A stretch of DNA of 64,000 bases from Cohnella laeviribosi DSM 21336 (GTDB taxonomy: Bacteria > Bacillota > Bacilli > Paenibacillales > Paenibacillaceae), in contig NZ_KB899829.1 of the NCBI RefSeq assembly GCF_000378425.1, forward strand, positions 1-64,000. Reading direction: 5' to 3'. Shown here piece after piece: positions 54,419 through 64,000 of this stretch (its first letter is position 1; each line of letters opens with the position of its first letter). Made by a program: the position numbers and the translations under genes. The notes beneath the pieces were generated by a model. That model was not told where the DNA came from, did no database searches, and saw only the letters and a list, made by a program, of their open reading frames with translations.

Positions 54419-54814
54419 GTGAGCGCAACATCGCTGCAGGAGTTCCAGCGGCAAGTGTCGGAACTCTTGCTCCGTCACCGCAGTCTGCTTGACGTCGTCA
54501 CGAAGTTTGCCCAATCGAACGCATCGGTCAACCGGTCGGTGGCGAAAGCCATTACGGAATGCGGCTGTATCGAACTGAACGCCCGCCATCAGGGTTTTAC
54601 CGCGGATATGGAGCTCGATCAGGCCAAGCGCCAGTCGAAATCGCATATGGCCGGGGAGCTTTGCGAACATTGCCGGGAAGCCGTCCAGGCCGAACTGGGC
54701 AAAAATTTGTTTTATATGTCGGCGCTGTGCAACTTGCTGGACGTGAATTTGGACGAAGTCGTCGCCAAGGAAGCCGACAAATGCTCCACGCTGGGCTTGT
54801 TTAATCTGACTTGA
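54419..54814 (+). CDS. conserved hypothetical protein, Cys-containing, 131 aa
   Basis: Soluble helical protein of unknown function. GTG start at 54419 with AGGTGA six bases upstream. Five cysteines lie in ECGC (about 48-50), CEHC (81-84) and the late KCSTL, a spacing that could bind metal. I believe a protein of this type and place is common in Paenibacillaceae, sometimes labelled DUF1573, but this was not searched. LGKNLFYMSALCNLLDVNLDEVV superficially resembles MazG-type pyrophosphatase helices, not enough for a call. Divergent from yacL. Confidence 0.8.
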   Translation: MSATSLQEFQRQVSELLLRHRSLLDVVTKFAQSNASVNRSVAKAITECGCIELNARHQGFTADMELDQAKRQSKSHMAGELCEHCREAVQAELGKNLFYMSALCNLLDVNLDEVVAKEADKCSTLGLFNLT

Positions 54815-54963
54815 CAAGCAAAAACGGCGCTTAGGCTTAACGGAAGCTGGCGCGCGCGTTTCGCGTTTCGCGCGGAAACGAGAAAACGGGCAAAACGTAA
54901 GCGCCGTCCACCCGTTTCGGACATGCCCCGTTTTGCCTTCGCCGCTTTAGAAGGGGGTCGTTC

Positions 54964-56502
54964 GTGTCCTTGGAGCAACTACCGGTTAAGACGCATCCGG
55001 CGCCCGCCCTTTCCCCGCAATGCGCCCGGCCGATCGGCAGCGGCGGCCGACTCCGGCCGCGGGCCGGGAACGCGCGACGGACGCTGCTGCAATTCGCCGT
55101 ATTCGCCTTGCTGCTGGCCGCCGGCATTTGCGCGGCAACCGTCGTCATCGACCCGCTGCAGTTTTACCGCAAATCCGTTCTGTTTCCGCCCGTCTTTTCC
55201 ACGGAGCAGCGCTACCAGAATCCCGGCCTGGCCAAAAACTACGACTACGACACGATTATCATCGGCACGTCCATGACCGAGAACTTTCTGCCGTCGGTGG
55301 TGAACAAGGCGTTAAACGGCAAGACGATGAAGCTCTCCATGCGGGGCTCGACGGCCGACGAGCATTACAAAATCGCCAAGCTTGCGCTGGAAACGGGGCA
55401 TGTCAGGCAAGTGCTGTGGGGACTGGACTATTTCTCGCTGAAGAAAAACGATCCGGAAGCGGCGGCGGATTTTCCCGAATACTTGTATGACGATCATTGG
55501 TGGAACGACTATCGGTACTGGTTCAATTATTCCGTATACGAGATGTGGCTGAAGGGGATTGCCCGCGGGCTTCTTCCGGGCGGCAGGCAGGACCTGGAGC
55601 ATTTGAACAACTGGAACGACGAATCGGCATTCGGCGCCGCCAAGGTGGTGAACAGCTACCGGAACGCGAAGCGGGAGGAGGCTTATTTCAGCCTGAACGA
55701 GGAACCGTTGGACGAGATCCAAGACCGCTTCAACCGGTATATTTACGCGCTGGTCGAAGCGTTTCCGGATACGGAATTTTATTTCTTCTATCCTCCCTAC
55801 ACCGTGCTGCGCCAGGAGGTGTGGAAGGCGACCAACGAGGTCCGCTACCGCAACCAGCTGGAGATGGGCGTGTGGATGTTCGAGCGGCTGGACAAGCTTC
55901 CGAACGCGAAGGTGTACAATTTTCAGACCGAGTCGGACTGGACGTACAATCTCGATCTGTACAAGGACTTGTCCCATTACAAGCAGGACGTCAACACGGC
56001 CATCGCCGAAGCGATCGGCAGAGACGACCCGAAATACCGGATGACGCCGGAAAACGCGGCTTTGTTCGCCAGGACGCTGGAACGGCAGCTGCAAACGCTC
56101 GTGCTGACGCCGGACCTTCAGGTGCTGAACGCGGAGACGGTCGTGGCGGATGCGGAAGGTTCCCGGTCTCCGCAGTGGTCCGCCATGACGGCCCCCGGCC
56201 CAAGCGAGCTGTCCGTCCCGGCGAAGGAGGCCGCGCGTGCGATCGGCGCGGAGCTTGGTTGGGATCAGCGGACCCGTACGTTAACGCTGTCGCGCGGCGG
56301 GCAAACGCTGAAGATGCGGGCCGGCCGCACGGACGCGGAAGCGGACGGCCGCGCCGTCGATCTTCCGTACGCCCCCGTGCTGACCGGAGGTACCGCCATG
56401 ATTCCGCTGCGCGCGGTGTGCGAATATCTCGGCCTGCACGTCGAAACGGAGCGGCCGGATGCGCATACGATCCGGTTCACGATCCGGTTGCGGCCCGCCT
56501 AA
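54964..56502 (+). CDS. membrane-anchored SGNH-like protein with copper-amine-oxidase-N-like domain
   Basis: 512 aa. A single transmembrane segment (about 41-62) after a basic, Pro-rich head. An alpha/beta region has IIIGTSMTENF (98-108) resembling SGNH/GDSL block I (Ser103) and DLSHY (335-339) resembling the block V DxxH. The C-terminal about 130 residues (from 385) match the pattern of copper amine oxidase N-terminal (stalk) domains, ending GGTAMIPLRAVCEYLG. GTG start with AAGGGGG upstream. Substrate unknown; perhaps surface polysaccharide modification. Convergent with pssA. Confidence 0.8.
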   Translation: MSLEQLPVKTHPAPALSPQCARPIGSGGRLRPRAGNARRTLLQFAVFALLLAAGICAATVVIDPLQFYRKSVLFPPVFSTEQRYQNPGLAKNYDYDTIIIGTSMTENFLPSVVNKALNGKTMKLSMRGSTADEHYKIAKLALETGHVRQVLWGLDYFSLKKNDPEAAADFPEYLYDDHWWNDYRYWFNYSVYEMWLKGIARGLLPGGRQDLEHLNNWNDESAFGAAKVVNSYRNAKREEAYFSLNEEPLDEIQDRFNRYIYALVEAFPDTEFYFFYPPYTVLRQEVWKATNEVRYRNQLEMGVWMFERLDKLPNAKVYNFQTESDWTYNLDLYKDLSHYKQDVNTAIAEAIGRDDPKYRMTPENAALFARTLERQLQTLVLTPDLQVLNAETVVADAEGSRSPQWSAMTAPGPSELSVPAKEAARAIGAELGWDQRTRTLTLSRGGQTLKMRAGRTDAEADGRAVDLPYAPVLTGGTAMIPLRAVCEYLGLHVETERPDAHTIRFTIRLRPA

Positions 56503-56525
56503 GCGGTAACCATCCCTTAAGCGGC

Positions 56526-56566
56526 AGCGGCGCCGCTCTCCCTGCGGAGAGACGGCGCCGCTTTCT
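56526..56566. terminator. bidirectional terminator between the SGNH-like gene and pssA
   Basis: Ten-base stem AGCGGCGCCG/CGGCGCCGCT with inner CTCTCC/GGAGAG, then TTTCTT on the plus strand. On the minus strand the T side is weaker. Confidence 0.8.
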
Positions 56567-57312
56567 TATGCGCTATGCTTGGATTGTCCCGGATTGTCCG
56601 CGGAAGCCTGCCGCTTGCGCAGGCGCCTGGGCACGAGCCGCATGAGACGCTCAACGTTTTTTTTTAGTCCCCAAACCGCATACAGCAGCAGCAAAGCCAG
56701 AATGAATCTTGGAATCGCCGTCGGAAACTGGAAGGCGAGCAGAACCGCCGCCAGCACGACGAGCGGAATCGCCCAGACCGCCGCTTTGGGTAAACCGACT
56801 TTCTTGAAATTCGGATATTTGATGCTGCTGACCATCAGGAAAGAAAGCGCCAGCGTGCTGACCAGCAGCAGCGAAACGTGCAGTTCCTGGTCGAACAGCG
56901 CAAGCGTCGCCAGGACGCCGCCCGCGGCCGGAATCGGCAGCCCGATAAAGTAGCCCGGTATCCCTTCGATCACATTGAAACGGGCAAGCCTCAGCGCCCC
57001 GCAGATCGGAAAAATGGCGGTGACGATCCACGCCAGAGCGGGATTGACGTCGGTAAAAGCGGCTTGATACATAATAAAAGCGGGAGCGACTCCAAACGAT
57101 ATGACGTCCGATAAAGAATCCAGCTCTTTGCCGAATTCGGTTTGGGCGTTCAGCGCCCTCGCCACCCGTCCGTCCACTCCGTCAAGCAGCATGGCGATGA
57201 TCACCAGCAAGGCGGCGCCTTCGGCCCGGTCGTTAAACGCCAGGATAATGGCGAGAACGCCCAGAAACAGATTGCCGACGGTAAACAAGCTGGGTATGGA
57301 TTTCGCGATCAT
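56566..57312 (-). CDS. pssA: CDP-diacylglycerol--serine O-phosphatidyltransferase
   Basis: 248 aa integral membrane enzyme making phosphatidylserine, with about seven hydrophobic helices. The CDP-alcohol phosphotransferase signature DG..AR........G...D...D is complete in DGVDGRVARALNAQTEFG followed by KELDSLSD. ATG at 57312 has GAGGTGA five bases upstream; a GTG three codons earlier is in frame. Sits between disA and yacL, an insertion relative to B. subtilis, convergent with the SGNH-like gene. Confidence 0.93.
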   Translation of the reverse strand: MIAKSIPSLFTVGNLFLGVLAIILAFNDRAEGAALLVIIAMLLDGVDGRVARALNAQTEFGKELDSLSDVISFGVAPAFIMYQAAFTDVNPALAWIVTAIFPICGALRLARFNVIEGIPGYFIGLPIPAAGGVLATLALFDQELHVSLLLVSTLALSFLMVSSIKYPNFKKVGLPKAAVWAIPLVVLAAVLLAFQFPTAIPRFILALLLLYAVWGLKKNVERLMRLVPRRLRKRQASADNPGQSKHSA

Positions 57313-57552
57313 CGATTTCACCTCGATTTTACTCGGCTCCGCCGATCGGTTCGCAAAGACAACCTGCGGACGAAGTCCGTTCGGCGACGTCGGACCGCGA
57401 TAACGGCCGCTTTTTCCTGGCGCCGAAAGCTTATCTGCGCTTTGTTCCTTCAGCGGGCTTCAACTTCCGGGAGCGCTCCAGCATTTTCCTTATCAGTGCA
57501 AAACAGGATGTGCAATGCCGGCGATTTACGCCATCTAACCATTCTAGTCTGC

Positions 57553-58644
57553 CTATATCTGTCTGTCAATAAACACCTGCTCCTGAATTCTTTTCAAGCC
57601 TTCCTGAATCGTCCGGGCCCGAACCTCCCCGATTCCGTCCACCTCGTCCAGCTCTTCGATCGAAGCCATCAGAATGCGGGACAAGGCGCCAAACCGCTCC
57701 ACCAAGTTATGTATGATCACACTCGGCAGCCGCGGGATTTTGCTGAGAATCCGGTAGCCCCGGGGCATCACCCCGTCTTCGGACAACATGTTCACGGACG
57801 GATAGCCAAGCGTGCGGATCAGGCAGTTCGTATCCAGCAATTCGTCGTTGGACAGCTTCTTCAGCGCCGACTCGATCTCGCGGATTTTGTCGTCGCTGGC
57901 GTCCCGCGCATAATCCTTGAGCAGCAGGCGCATCTCTTCCTCGGCCGAGCCGACGAGTTCCTCCATCTGCATGCGAATCAGCCGGCCTTCGTTGCCCAGC
58001 TCCAATACGTAGCGGTTGATTTCCATTTTGATCCGCAAAACCATTTCCGCCCGCTGGATGACGTAAGCCACTTCGTGCATCGTCACCAGTTCCTCGAACT
58101 CCAGCGCCGACAGGTTCGTCAGCGCCTGGCTGTAAACCGCCCGGTATTTCTCCAGCGTTTGAATCGCCTGGTTGGCCTTGGTCAGAATCACGCCCATTTC
58201 CTTGAGCGCGTAGCGCAAATTCCCCTGATACAGCGTGATGACGTTGCGCCGTTGGGAAATGGAGACGACGAGCTTGCCCGTTTGCTTGGCCACCCGCTCC
58301 GCCGTCCGGTGACGGATGCCGGTCTCGGTGGACGTGATCGAGGAGTTGGGAATCAGCTGCGTATTCGCATACAAAATCCGCTTGGCGTCCTCGCTCAGAA
58401 TGATGGCTCCGTCCATCTTGGCGAGTTCGTACAAATAGTTCGGGCTGAATTCGCAATTGATCGAAAAGCCGCCGTCCACGACTTCCATCACTTCGGGACT
58501 GTACCCGACCACAATAAGCGCGCCCGTTTTGGCCCGGAGCACATTTTCCAGGCCTTCCCGAAACGGCGTGCCGGGCGCCACCATTTGAAGAAGCTGGTTC
58601 ATCGTTTGGTGCTGTTGATGCTCTTTCTCCTTGGTCTCTTTCAT
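57553..58644 (-). CDS. disA: DNA integrity scanning diadenylate cyclase DisA
   Basis: 363 aa. N-terminal DAC domain makes c-di-AMP; DGA (KMDGAIILS) and RHR ([11 protein letters not shown]) motifs are intact. A helical spine and C-terminal helix-hairpin-helix ([14 protein letters not shown]) bind branched DNA. In B. subtilis DisA pauses sporulation on DNA damage. Follows radA by 16 bases, the normal partner that modulates DisA. Confidence 0.97.
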   Translation of the reverse strand: MKETKEKEHQQHQTMNQLLQMVAPGTPFREGLENVLRAKTGALIVVGYSPEVMEVVDGGFSINCEFSPNYLYELAKMDGAIILSEDAKRILYANTQLIPNSSITSTETGIRHRTAERVAKQTGKLVVSISQRRNVITLYQGNLRYALKEMGVILTKANQAIQTLEKYRAVYSQALTNLSALEFEELVTMHEVAYVIQRAEMVLRIKMEINRYVLELGNEGRLIRMQMEELVGSAEEEMRLLLKDYARDASDDKIREIESALKKLSNDELLDTNCLIRTLGYPSVNMLSEDGVMPRGYRILSKIPRLPSVIIHNLVERFGALSRILMASIEELDEVDGIGEVRARTIQEGLKRIQEQVFIDRQI

Positions 58645-58660
58645 CGTCTGCTCGGCTCCC

Positions 58661-60028
58661 CTATTCCAACGCAGCCTTCAGCGCTTCCGCGACCGTCCGG
58701 ACTGCGATCAATTCGATTCCTGCGGGCGGCTGCCACCCTTTTACGCTCAGTTCGGGCAAAATGACCCGTTTGAAGCCCAGTTTCACCGCTTCCTTCACCC
58801 GCTGCTCCGCGCGGGATACCGCCCGCACTTCCCCCGTCAGGCCGACCTCGCCGAAGACGACGTCGTACGGCCGGGTCGGCAGATCTTTAAAGCTCGACGC
58901 CAGACTTACGGCCGCGGCCAGATCGGCGGCGGGTTCGTCAAGCCTTACGCCCCCGGCTACGTTGACATAAGCGTCCTGGTTCTGGAAAAACATGCCCATC
59001 CGCTTCTCGAGCACCGCAATGACGAGCGACATCCGGTGATGATCCAGCCCGGACGACATGCGGCGGGGCGATGGGAAATGCGTCGGCGCCACCAGCGCCT
59101 GCAGCTCCACCAGCACGGGCCTTGTGCCCTCCATGCTCGCCACGACCGTCGATCCCGACACGCCGAGCGGCCGTTCGGACAGAAACAACTCCGAAGGATT
59201 CGCGACTTCCCGCAACCCGTTCTCGGTCATGTCGAAGATGCCGATTTCGTTCGTCGAGCCGAAGCGGTTTTTGACCGCCCGCAACAAACGGTACGAATGA
59301 TGACGTTCTCCTTCAAAGTATAACACGCAATCCACCATGTGCTCCAAGAGGCGCGGTCCCGCGATCGCCCCTTCCTTGGTCACATGGCCGACCAGCACGG
59401 TGGCGATTCCGTTCCCTTTGGCAATGCGCATAAACTGCGCCGTGCACTCCCGCACCTGCGCGACGCTGCCGGGAGCGGAGGCGACGTCGGGACGATAAAC
59501 GGTCTGGATCGAATCGATGACCAGAAAATCGGGCCGAACCTCGCCGATCGCCTCGTCGATCAAATCGAGATTGGTCTCGCACAGGACGAACAGACCGCTG
59601 CTCAAGGCGCCGAGACGATCGGCGCGCAGCTTGGTCTGCCGCACCGATTCCTCCCCCGACACGTACAGCACTTTCAGCCCTTGTTTCGTCAAGGCGTGCG
59701 ACGTTTGCAGCAGCAGCGTCGATTTGCCGATGCCCGGATCTCCGCCGACCAGCAGCAGCGAGCCGGGGACAAGCCCGCCGCCCAGCACCCGGTTCAGCTC
59801 GGCAAGCCCCGTCGTCACGCGCGCTTCACGTTCACTTTCTATATCTATGATGGATTTCGCCTTTTCTTTCACCCGAAGCAACCCGCTTCTGGGCACCTGC
59901 GCCTTGACCGGCGTCTCGGCTTCCTCCGTCATCGTGTTCCAGGACCCGCAGCCCGGGCATTTTCCCATCCATTTGGGCGATTCCGTCCCGCATTCCGTAC
60001 ATACGAATTTGATTTTGAGTTTGGCCAT
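58661..60028 (-). CDS. radA: DNA repair protein RadA
   Basis: 455 aa RecA-like branch-migration ATPase. Zinc finger [19 protein letters not shown] (about 10-28), Walker [24 protein letters not shown] motif, and a Lon-protease-like C-terminal domain (no active proteolysis expected). Works in recombination repair and interacts with DisA. Followed closely by disA. Confidence 0.97.
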   Translation of the reverse strand: MAKLKIKFVCTECGTESPKWMGKCPGCGSWNTMTEEAETPVKAQVPRSGLLRVKEKAKSIIDIESEREARVTTGLAELNRVLGGGLVPGSLLLVGGDPGIGKSTLLLQTSHALTKQGLKVLYVSGEESVRQTKLRADRLGALSSGLFVLCETNLDLIDEAIGEVRPDFLVIDSIQTVYRPDVASAPGSVAQVRECTAQFMRIAKGNGIATVLVGHVTKEGAIAGPRLLEHMVDCVLYFEGERHHSYRLLRAVKNRFGSTNEIGIFDMTENGLREVANPSELFLSERPLGVSGSTVVASMEGTRPVLVELQALVAPTHFPSPRRMSSGLDHHRMSLVIAVLEKRMGMFFQNQDAYVNVAGGVRLDEPAADLAAAVSLASSFKDLPTRPYDVVFGEVGLTGEVRAVSRAEQRVKEAVKLGFKRVILPELSVKGWQPPAGIELIAVRTVAEALKAALE

Positions 60029-60238
60029 CCGAAAGCCCCTTTAACAGATACGATTACCCAAAGTGTACCATGTTCGGTTGCCGGGTTAAACCCCGTGCGG
60101 CACCGTTTATTGCATCCCGCGCAACCGGCGCTTCCGGGCTTGCCTCGCGGCTTTTCCGCCTCCGCTCCCTTCATGCTCGAGCGCCGCCCCCGCTTACCGC
60201 TTGCCGGCACCGCTTGAAACCCGCTCCGGCCGTCTCCG

Positions 60239-60430
60239 CTACCGGTACCACCACCACCGCCACAGCAACCACAACACCAAACCGACAAGCAGCAGGCCGC
60301 CGCTCAAATAAAACAGAACGAACAGCAGTTTGCTGAGCACAAGCAGCAACAGCACGATGAGAATCCCCACCAGAACGATCCCGATCGGATGCCTCCAGGG
60401 ATACTTCCTGCGCCTTCGCATTCGATACAT
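60239..60430 (-). CDS. small hydrophobic protein, 63 aa
   Basis: Arg/Lys-rich N terminus (MYRMRRRRKYPWRHP) followed by nearly continuous hydrophobic sequence spanning two likely membrane helices (about 17-37 and 41-60), ending WRWWWYR. AAAGGAG lies seven bases before the ATG at 60430. No family recognised. It sits in the gap between clpC and radA, which are directly adjacent in B. subtilis. Confidence 0.6.
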   Translation of the reverse strand: MYRMRRRRKYPWRHPIGIVLVGILIVLLLLVLSKLLFVLFYLSGGLLLVGLVLWLLWRWWWYR

Positions 60431-60640
60431 GCCCCGGCTCCTTTCCATTATGTCCGCAATAACGGCCTCTCGCCGCTTTCTTCCACCCTCCGCGGGCGGA
60501 GGGAGACAAGCGCCCGTGCCGCCGGCATTACTGCAACATATGACCTAGTCCCGCGGTTGGTGAGCGGCGGAACTTACGTGCGGGAAGCGAACGGACGCGC
60601 GAGGGTTTCGCTTCTTTCAAAGACCGGCCCCATATGACAC

Positions 60641-60679
60641 AAAAAAGCTGCCGGAAGTCGTCGGACTTCCGGCAGCTTT
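60641..60679 (-). terminator. clpC operon terminator
   Basis: Sixteen-base perfect stem (60644-60659 with 60664-60679), GTCG loop on the plus strand, then TTTTTT on the minus strand. Very strong; it separates clpC from the small gene and radA. Confidence 0.93.
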
Positions 60680-60717
60680 CGTGCAGCCGCAGGCCATAAA
60701 GCGTGCCGGCATTGCAA

Positions 60718-63162
60718 TCAGGTATTGCTCGCCACTTCGTTTTTCACGGTTACGACCAGTTCCCCGTCTTTTTCGTCGATGACGAGGGAGTCGCCTTTGT
60801 TGATCTTGCCGACCAGAAGTTCCTCGGACAGCCGGTCCTCGATGTGCTTCTGGATCGCGCGGCGCAGCGGACGCGCCCCGTATTGCGGGTCGTAACCTTC
60901 CTTGGCCAGAAACGCCTTCGCCGCATCGGTCAGCTCGAAATCGATGTCCTGCTCTTTGAGGCGCTTGCGCAGCTCGTCGGCCATCAGCGTGACGATTTGG
61001 GCGATGTGCTTTTCTTCGAGCGGATGGAAAACGATCGTCTCGTCGATCCGGTTCAGGAACTCCGGACGGAACGATTTCTTCAGCTCGGCCAGCACTTTTT
61101 CCTTCATGTTGTTATAATCGCGCCCTCCGTCCTGAACGGCCGTAAAGCCGAGCGCCGAGTTGCGCTTGATTTGGTCCGCCCCGACGTTGGACGTCATGAT
61201 GATCAGCGTGTTGCGGAAGTCGACGGTGCGTCCCTTGGAATCGGTGAGCCGTCCGTCTTCGAGCACTTGCAGCAGCACGTTGAACACTTCCGGATGCGCC
61301 TTCTCGATCTCGTCAAGCAGCACGACGGAGTACGGCTTGCGGCGGACTTTCTCGGTCAGCTGGCCGCCTTCGTCGTAGCCGACGTATCCCGGAGGCGCGC
61401 CGACAAGACGGGAGGTGGAGTGCTTCTCCATGTACTCGGACATGTCGATGCGGATGACCGCGTTCTCGTCGCCGAACATGGCTTCGGCAAGCGCTCTTGC
61501 CAGCTCCGTTTTCCCGACGCCCGTAGGTCCGAGGAAGATAAACGAGCCGATCGGCCGTTTCGGGTCTTTCAGCCCGGCGCGGGAGCGGCGAACGGCGCGC
61601 GCGACGGCCTTGACCGCTTCATCCTGCCCGATCACCCGGTTGTGCAGGATTTCCTCCATCTTGAGCAGGCGTTCGGTTTCTTCTTCCGCCAGCTTGCTGA
61701 CCGGAATGCCGGTCCAGCTCGACACCACCTGCGCGATGTCTTCGGGCGTCACTTCGGAATCGGTGCGCCCTTGCTTTTCTTTCCATTGGTTTTTCGTCGC
61801 TTCGAGCTCCTCGCGGATTTTTTGCTCGGTATCGCGAAGCGCGGCCGCTTTCTCGAATTCCTGGCTTTGCACGGCGGCGTCCTTTTCCTTGCGGATATCT
61901 TCAAGCCGCTGCTCCAGCTGCTTCAGGTTCGGCGGCACCGTGTACGAACGCAGACGGACTTTGGAGCTTGCTTCGTCGATCAAGTCGATCGCCTTGTCCG
62001 GCAGGAACCGGTCGGTAATGTAGCGGTCCGACAGCTTGACCGCGGCTTCGATCGACTCGTCGGTAATTTTCACGCGGTGATGCGCTTCATAGCGGTCGCG
62101 CAGCCCGCGAAGAATTTGGATCGCTTCCTCCGGCGTAGGCTGATCCACCGTGATCGGCTGGAACCGTCTTTCCAGAGCGGCGTCCTTCTCGATGTATTTG
62201 CGGTATTCGTCCAGCGTCGTCGCCCCGATGCACTGCAGCTCGCCGCGGGCAAGGGCCGGCTTCAGGATGTTGGAGGCGTCGATTGCGCCTTCCGCGCCGC
62301 CCGCGCCGATCAGCGTATGCAGCTCGTCGATAAACAGGATGATGTTGCCGGCCTGGCGGATTTCGTCCATGATCTTCTTCAGCCGGTCTTCGAATTCGCC
62401 CCGGTACTTGGTGCCGGCGACGACCGAGCCCATGTCAAGCGTCATGACGCGCTTGTCGCGCAGCGTTTCCGGAATTTCGTTGTTCACGATCCGCTGCGCA
62501 AGCCCTTCGGCAATCGCCGTCTTCCCGACGCCGGGTTCGCCGATGAGGACCGGATTGTTCTTCGTCCGGCGGGACAGCACCTGAATGACGCGCTCGATCT
62601 CTTTCGCCCGCCCGATGACCGGGTCGATGTTGTTGTCTCGGGCGCTGGCCGTCAAATCCCGGGCCAGACTGTCCAGCGTCGGGGTGCTGACGTTTGCGGA
62701 CGGGCCGTGGCTTTGCGATACGTTCTCGCTGCTGCCGAGCAGTTGGAGAACTTGCTGGCGCGCCTTGTTCAGGCTGATGCCCAAATTGTTGAGAACGCGG
62801 GCGGCAACGCCTTCGCCTTCGCGGATCAGGCCGAGCAGAATATGCTCCGTTCCGACGTACGTATGGCCAAGCTTGCGCGCTTCGTCCATCGACAGCTCAA
62901 TGACCTTTTTCGCGCGCGGCGTATACGCGATATTGGTCGGCTGCTCTTGGCCGCGGCCGATCAGCGACTCCACTTCGTCCTGGATTTTCTCAAGCCCCAG
63001 TCCGAGCGCGATCAAGGCTTTGGCGGCGATGCTTTCGCCTTCGCGAATCAAACCGAGCAAAATATGCTCCGTTCCAATGTTGTTGTGTCCCAGACGCACG
63101 GCTTCTTCCTGCGCCAATGCAAGCACCTTCTGTGCGCGTTCGGTAAATCTTCCGAACATCAT
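60718..63162 (-). CDS. clpC: ATP-dependent Clp protease ATPase subunit ClpC
   Basis: 814 aa AAA+ unfoldase for ClpP. Two Clp-N repeats (about 1-145), Walker [14 protein letters not shown] in D1 and [15 protein letters not shown] in D2, and a UVR-like segment ([16 protein letters not shown]) that binds MecA/McsB adaptors, all typical of ClpC. In the ctsR-mcsA-mcsB-clpC stress operon controlled by CtsR; mcsB lies immediately upstream. Confidence 0.98.
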   Translation of the reverse strand: MMFGRFTERAQKVLALAQEEAVRLGHNNIGTEHILLGLIREGESIAAKALIALGLGLEKIQDEVESLIGRGQEQPTNIAYTPRAKKVIELSMDEARKLGHTYVGTEHILLGLIREGEGVAARVLNNLGISLNKARQQVLQLLGSSENVSQSHGPSANVSTPTLDSLARDLTASARDNNIDPVIGRAKEIERVIQVLSRRTKNNPVLIGEPGVGKTAIAEGLAQRIVNNEIPETLRDKRVMTLDMGSVVAGTKYRGEFEDRLKKIMDEIRQAGNIILFIDELHTLIGAGGAEGAIDASNILKPALARGELQCIGATTLDEYRKYIEKDAALERRFQPITVDQPTPEEAIQILRGLRDRYEAHHRVKITDESIEAAVKLSDRYITDRFLPDKAIDLIDEASSKVRLRSYTVPPNLKQLEQRLEDIRKEKDAAVQSQEFEKAAALRDTEQKIREELEATKNQWKEKQGRTDSEVTPEDIAQVVSSWTGIPVSKLAEEETERLLKMEEILHNRVIGQDEAVKAVARAVRRSRAGLKDPKRPIGSFIFLGPTGVGKTELARALAEAMFGDENAVIRIDMSEYMEKHSTSRLVGAPPGYVGYDEGGQLTEKVRRKPYSVVLLDEIEKAHPEVFNVLLQVLEDGRLTDSKGRTVDFRNTLIIMTSNVGADQIKRNSALGFTAVQDGGRDYNNMKEKVLAELKKSFRPEFLNRIDETIVFHPLEEKHIAQIVTLMADELRKRLKEQDIDFELTDAAKAFLAKEGYDPQYGARPLRRAIQKHIEDRLSEELLVGKINKGDSLVIDEKDGELVVTVKNEVASNT

Positions 63163-63200
63163 AAGACAGCACCTCCCCGATTAATGTAAGAATAGATCAT

Positions 63201-64000
63201 TTACGCTCTGGATGCCAGCTTTGTGCGAATCATTTGGGCCCGGGCCACATCCCGCTGTTCGGGCGACAGCGTTTCTCCGAACGCCTGCTGCAGAAATCCC
63301 GGCTGGGTGGACACGGTCAGTTCGTTGATCGTCTCCAAGCTCACCTGCGGGAGAAGCCCCAGGTGAACGCCCAGGCGAATGTCGGACAACCGCTGCGAAG
63401 CTTCTTTGGAATCGATGATGGTCGCGTAGGACAAAATGCCGAACGACCGTTTGATTCTGTCTTCGATGCGGGTCCGGGATTCCGTCATCAGCTTGCTGCG
63501 GGCGGCCTTCTCATGCCCGATGATTTGCTTTGCGACGGAATGCAGATTGTCGATGATCTCTTGTTCCGATTGGCCGAGCGTAATTTGGTTGGAGATTTGG
63601 AACAGGTTTCCCGTCGCCTCGCTGCCTTCGCCGTAAAGCCCGCGGACCGCAAGCCCGACCTGCGTCACCGCCGTCAAGATCCGGTTGATCTGGCCGGTCA
63701 GCACGAGCGCCGGCAGGTGCATCATGACCGAAGCGCGGATGCCGGTTCCCACATTCGTCGGACAGCTGGTCAAATAGCCCCGCTTCTCGTCGAACGCGTA
63801 ATCGACGCTCTCCTCGAACAGATCATCGATCTTGCTGGAGAAATCCCAGGCTTCCGGAATCTGGAATCCGGGATACAGGCATTGGATGCGCAGATGGTCT
63901 TCCTCGTTGATCATGATGCTGACATCTTCGTTCCGGCTCAGGATCAGCGCGGCGTTGCGGGATTCGTTCGCCAGCATCGGGCTGATCAAATGCTTTTCGA
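63201..64000 (-). CDS. mcsB: protein arginine kinase McsB (partial, 5' end outside window)
   Basis: The C-terminal about 265 residues of the guanidino-kinase-like arginine kinase that marks proteins for ClpCP. The catalytic loop [20 protein letters not shown] and the regulatory [15 protein letters not shown] and [10 protein letters not shown]-type tail regions are present (the latter as [14 protein letters not shown]). The frame is open to 64000, reading [15 protein letters not shown] upstream, so the gene continues past the edge. 38 bases from clpC. Confidence 0.93.
   Translation of the reverse strand, partial: EKHLISPMLANESRNAALILSRNEDVSIMINEEDHLRIQCLYPGFQIPEAWDFSSKIDDLFEESVDYAFDEKRGYLTSCPTNVGTGIRASVMMHLPALVLTGQINRILTAVTQVGLAVRGLYGEGSEATGNLFQISNQITLGQSEQEIIDNLHSVAKQIIGHEKAARSKLMTESRTRIEDRIKRSFGILSYATIIDSKEASQRLSDIRLGVHLGLLPQVSLETINELTVSTQPGFLQQAFGETLSPEQRDVARAQMIRTKLASRA

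Overview
The window is one long, GC-rich, almost wholly housekeeping stretch of a Firmicutes chromosome. Gene order is that of the Bacillus subtilis rrn-to-ctsR region read backwards: left edge upstream of an rRNA operon, then pdaB, kbaA, gerD, salA, cwlD, rpsI-rplM, truA, the S10/spc/alpha ribosomal protein cluster, tuf-fusA-rpsG-rpsL, rpoC-rpoB, rplL-rplJ, rplA-rplK, nusG-secE-rpmG, sigH, rae1-rlmB-mrnC-cysS-cysE, gltX, ispF-ispD, yacL, disA-radA, clpC and mcsB at the right edge. Spore genes (pdaB, kbaA, gerD, cwlD, sigH), McsB/ClpC, Cys T-box control, high GC and the small stalk-domain protein suggest an endospore former of the family Paenibacillaceae (Paenibacillus/Cohnella-like). Genus cannot be decided from the sequence alone. 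Nearly all genes lie on the minus strand. The exceptions are pdaB, gerD and a two-gene block at 54.4-56.5 kb.

Layout. 1-240: rRNA promoters reading out of the left edge. 0.27-6.2 kb: sporulation and germination genes plus an IS110 remnant. 6.2-8.3 kb: sulfate assimilation (cysH, sat). 8.4-25.6 kb: rpsI-rplM, truA, then the ribosomal protein / rpoA / secY / adk / map / infA supercluster. 26.1-31 kb: str operon. 31-31.9 kb: wrecked ABC transporter locus. 32.3-39.6 kb: rpoC, rpoB. 40-44.2 kb: rsmC, rplL, rplJ, rplA, rplK, nusG, secE, rpmG. 44.6-50.2 kb: sigH, then the Cys operon with RNA-processing genes behind a Cys T-box. 50.3-54.2 kb: gltX, ispF, ispD, yacL. 54.4-56.5 kb: two lineage-type genes. 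56.6-64 kb: pssA, disA, radA, a small membrane protein, clpC, mcsB (partial).

The genes supply the translation and transcription machinery and its local autoregulation (L10, S10 and probably L13 leaders), cysteine supply (sulfate activation and APS reduction, cysE, cysS), isoprenoid precursors, c-di-AMP/DNA-repair checkpointing and protein quality control. Sporulation genes carry recognisable sigma-E and sigma-G type promoters.

I found no undescribed multigene system, CRISPR array, prophage or defence island. The more interesting signals are regulatory or degenerate: an RBS-sequestering hairpin with an embedded sporulation promoter before cwlD, competing hairpins in the L10 leader, a palindrome plus repeats in the rpoB leader, a decayed IS110 gene with ATA where its start codon should be, a deletion-fused ABC transporter pseudogene, and an SGNH-like protein joined to a copper-amine-oxidase-N-like domain. 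Coordinates of start codons were adjusted by Shine-Dalgarno spacing and family length where several starts were possible.
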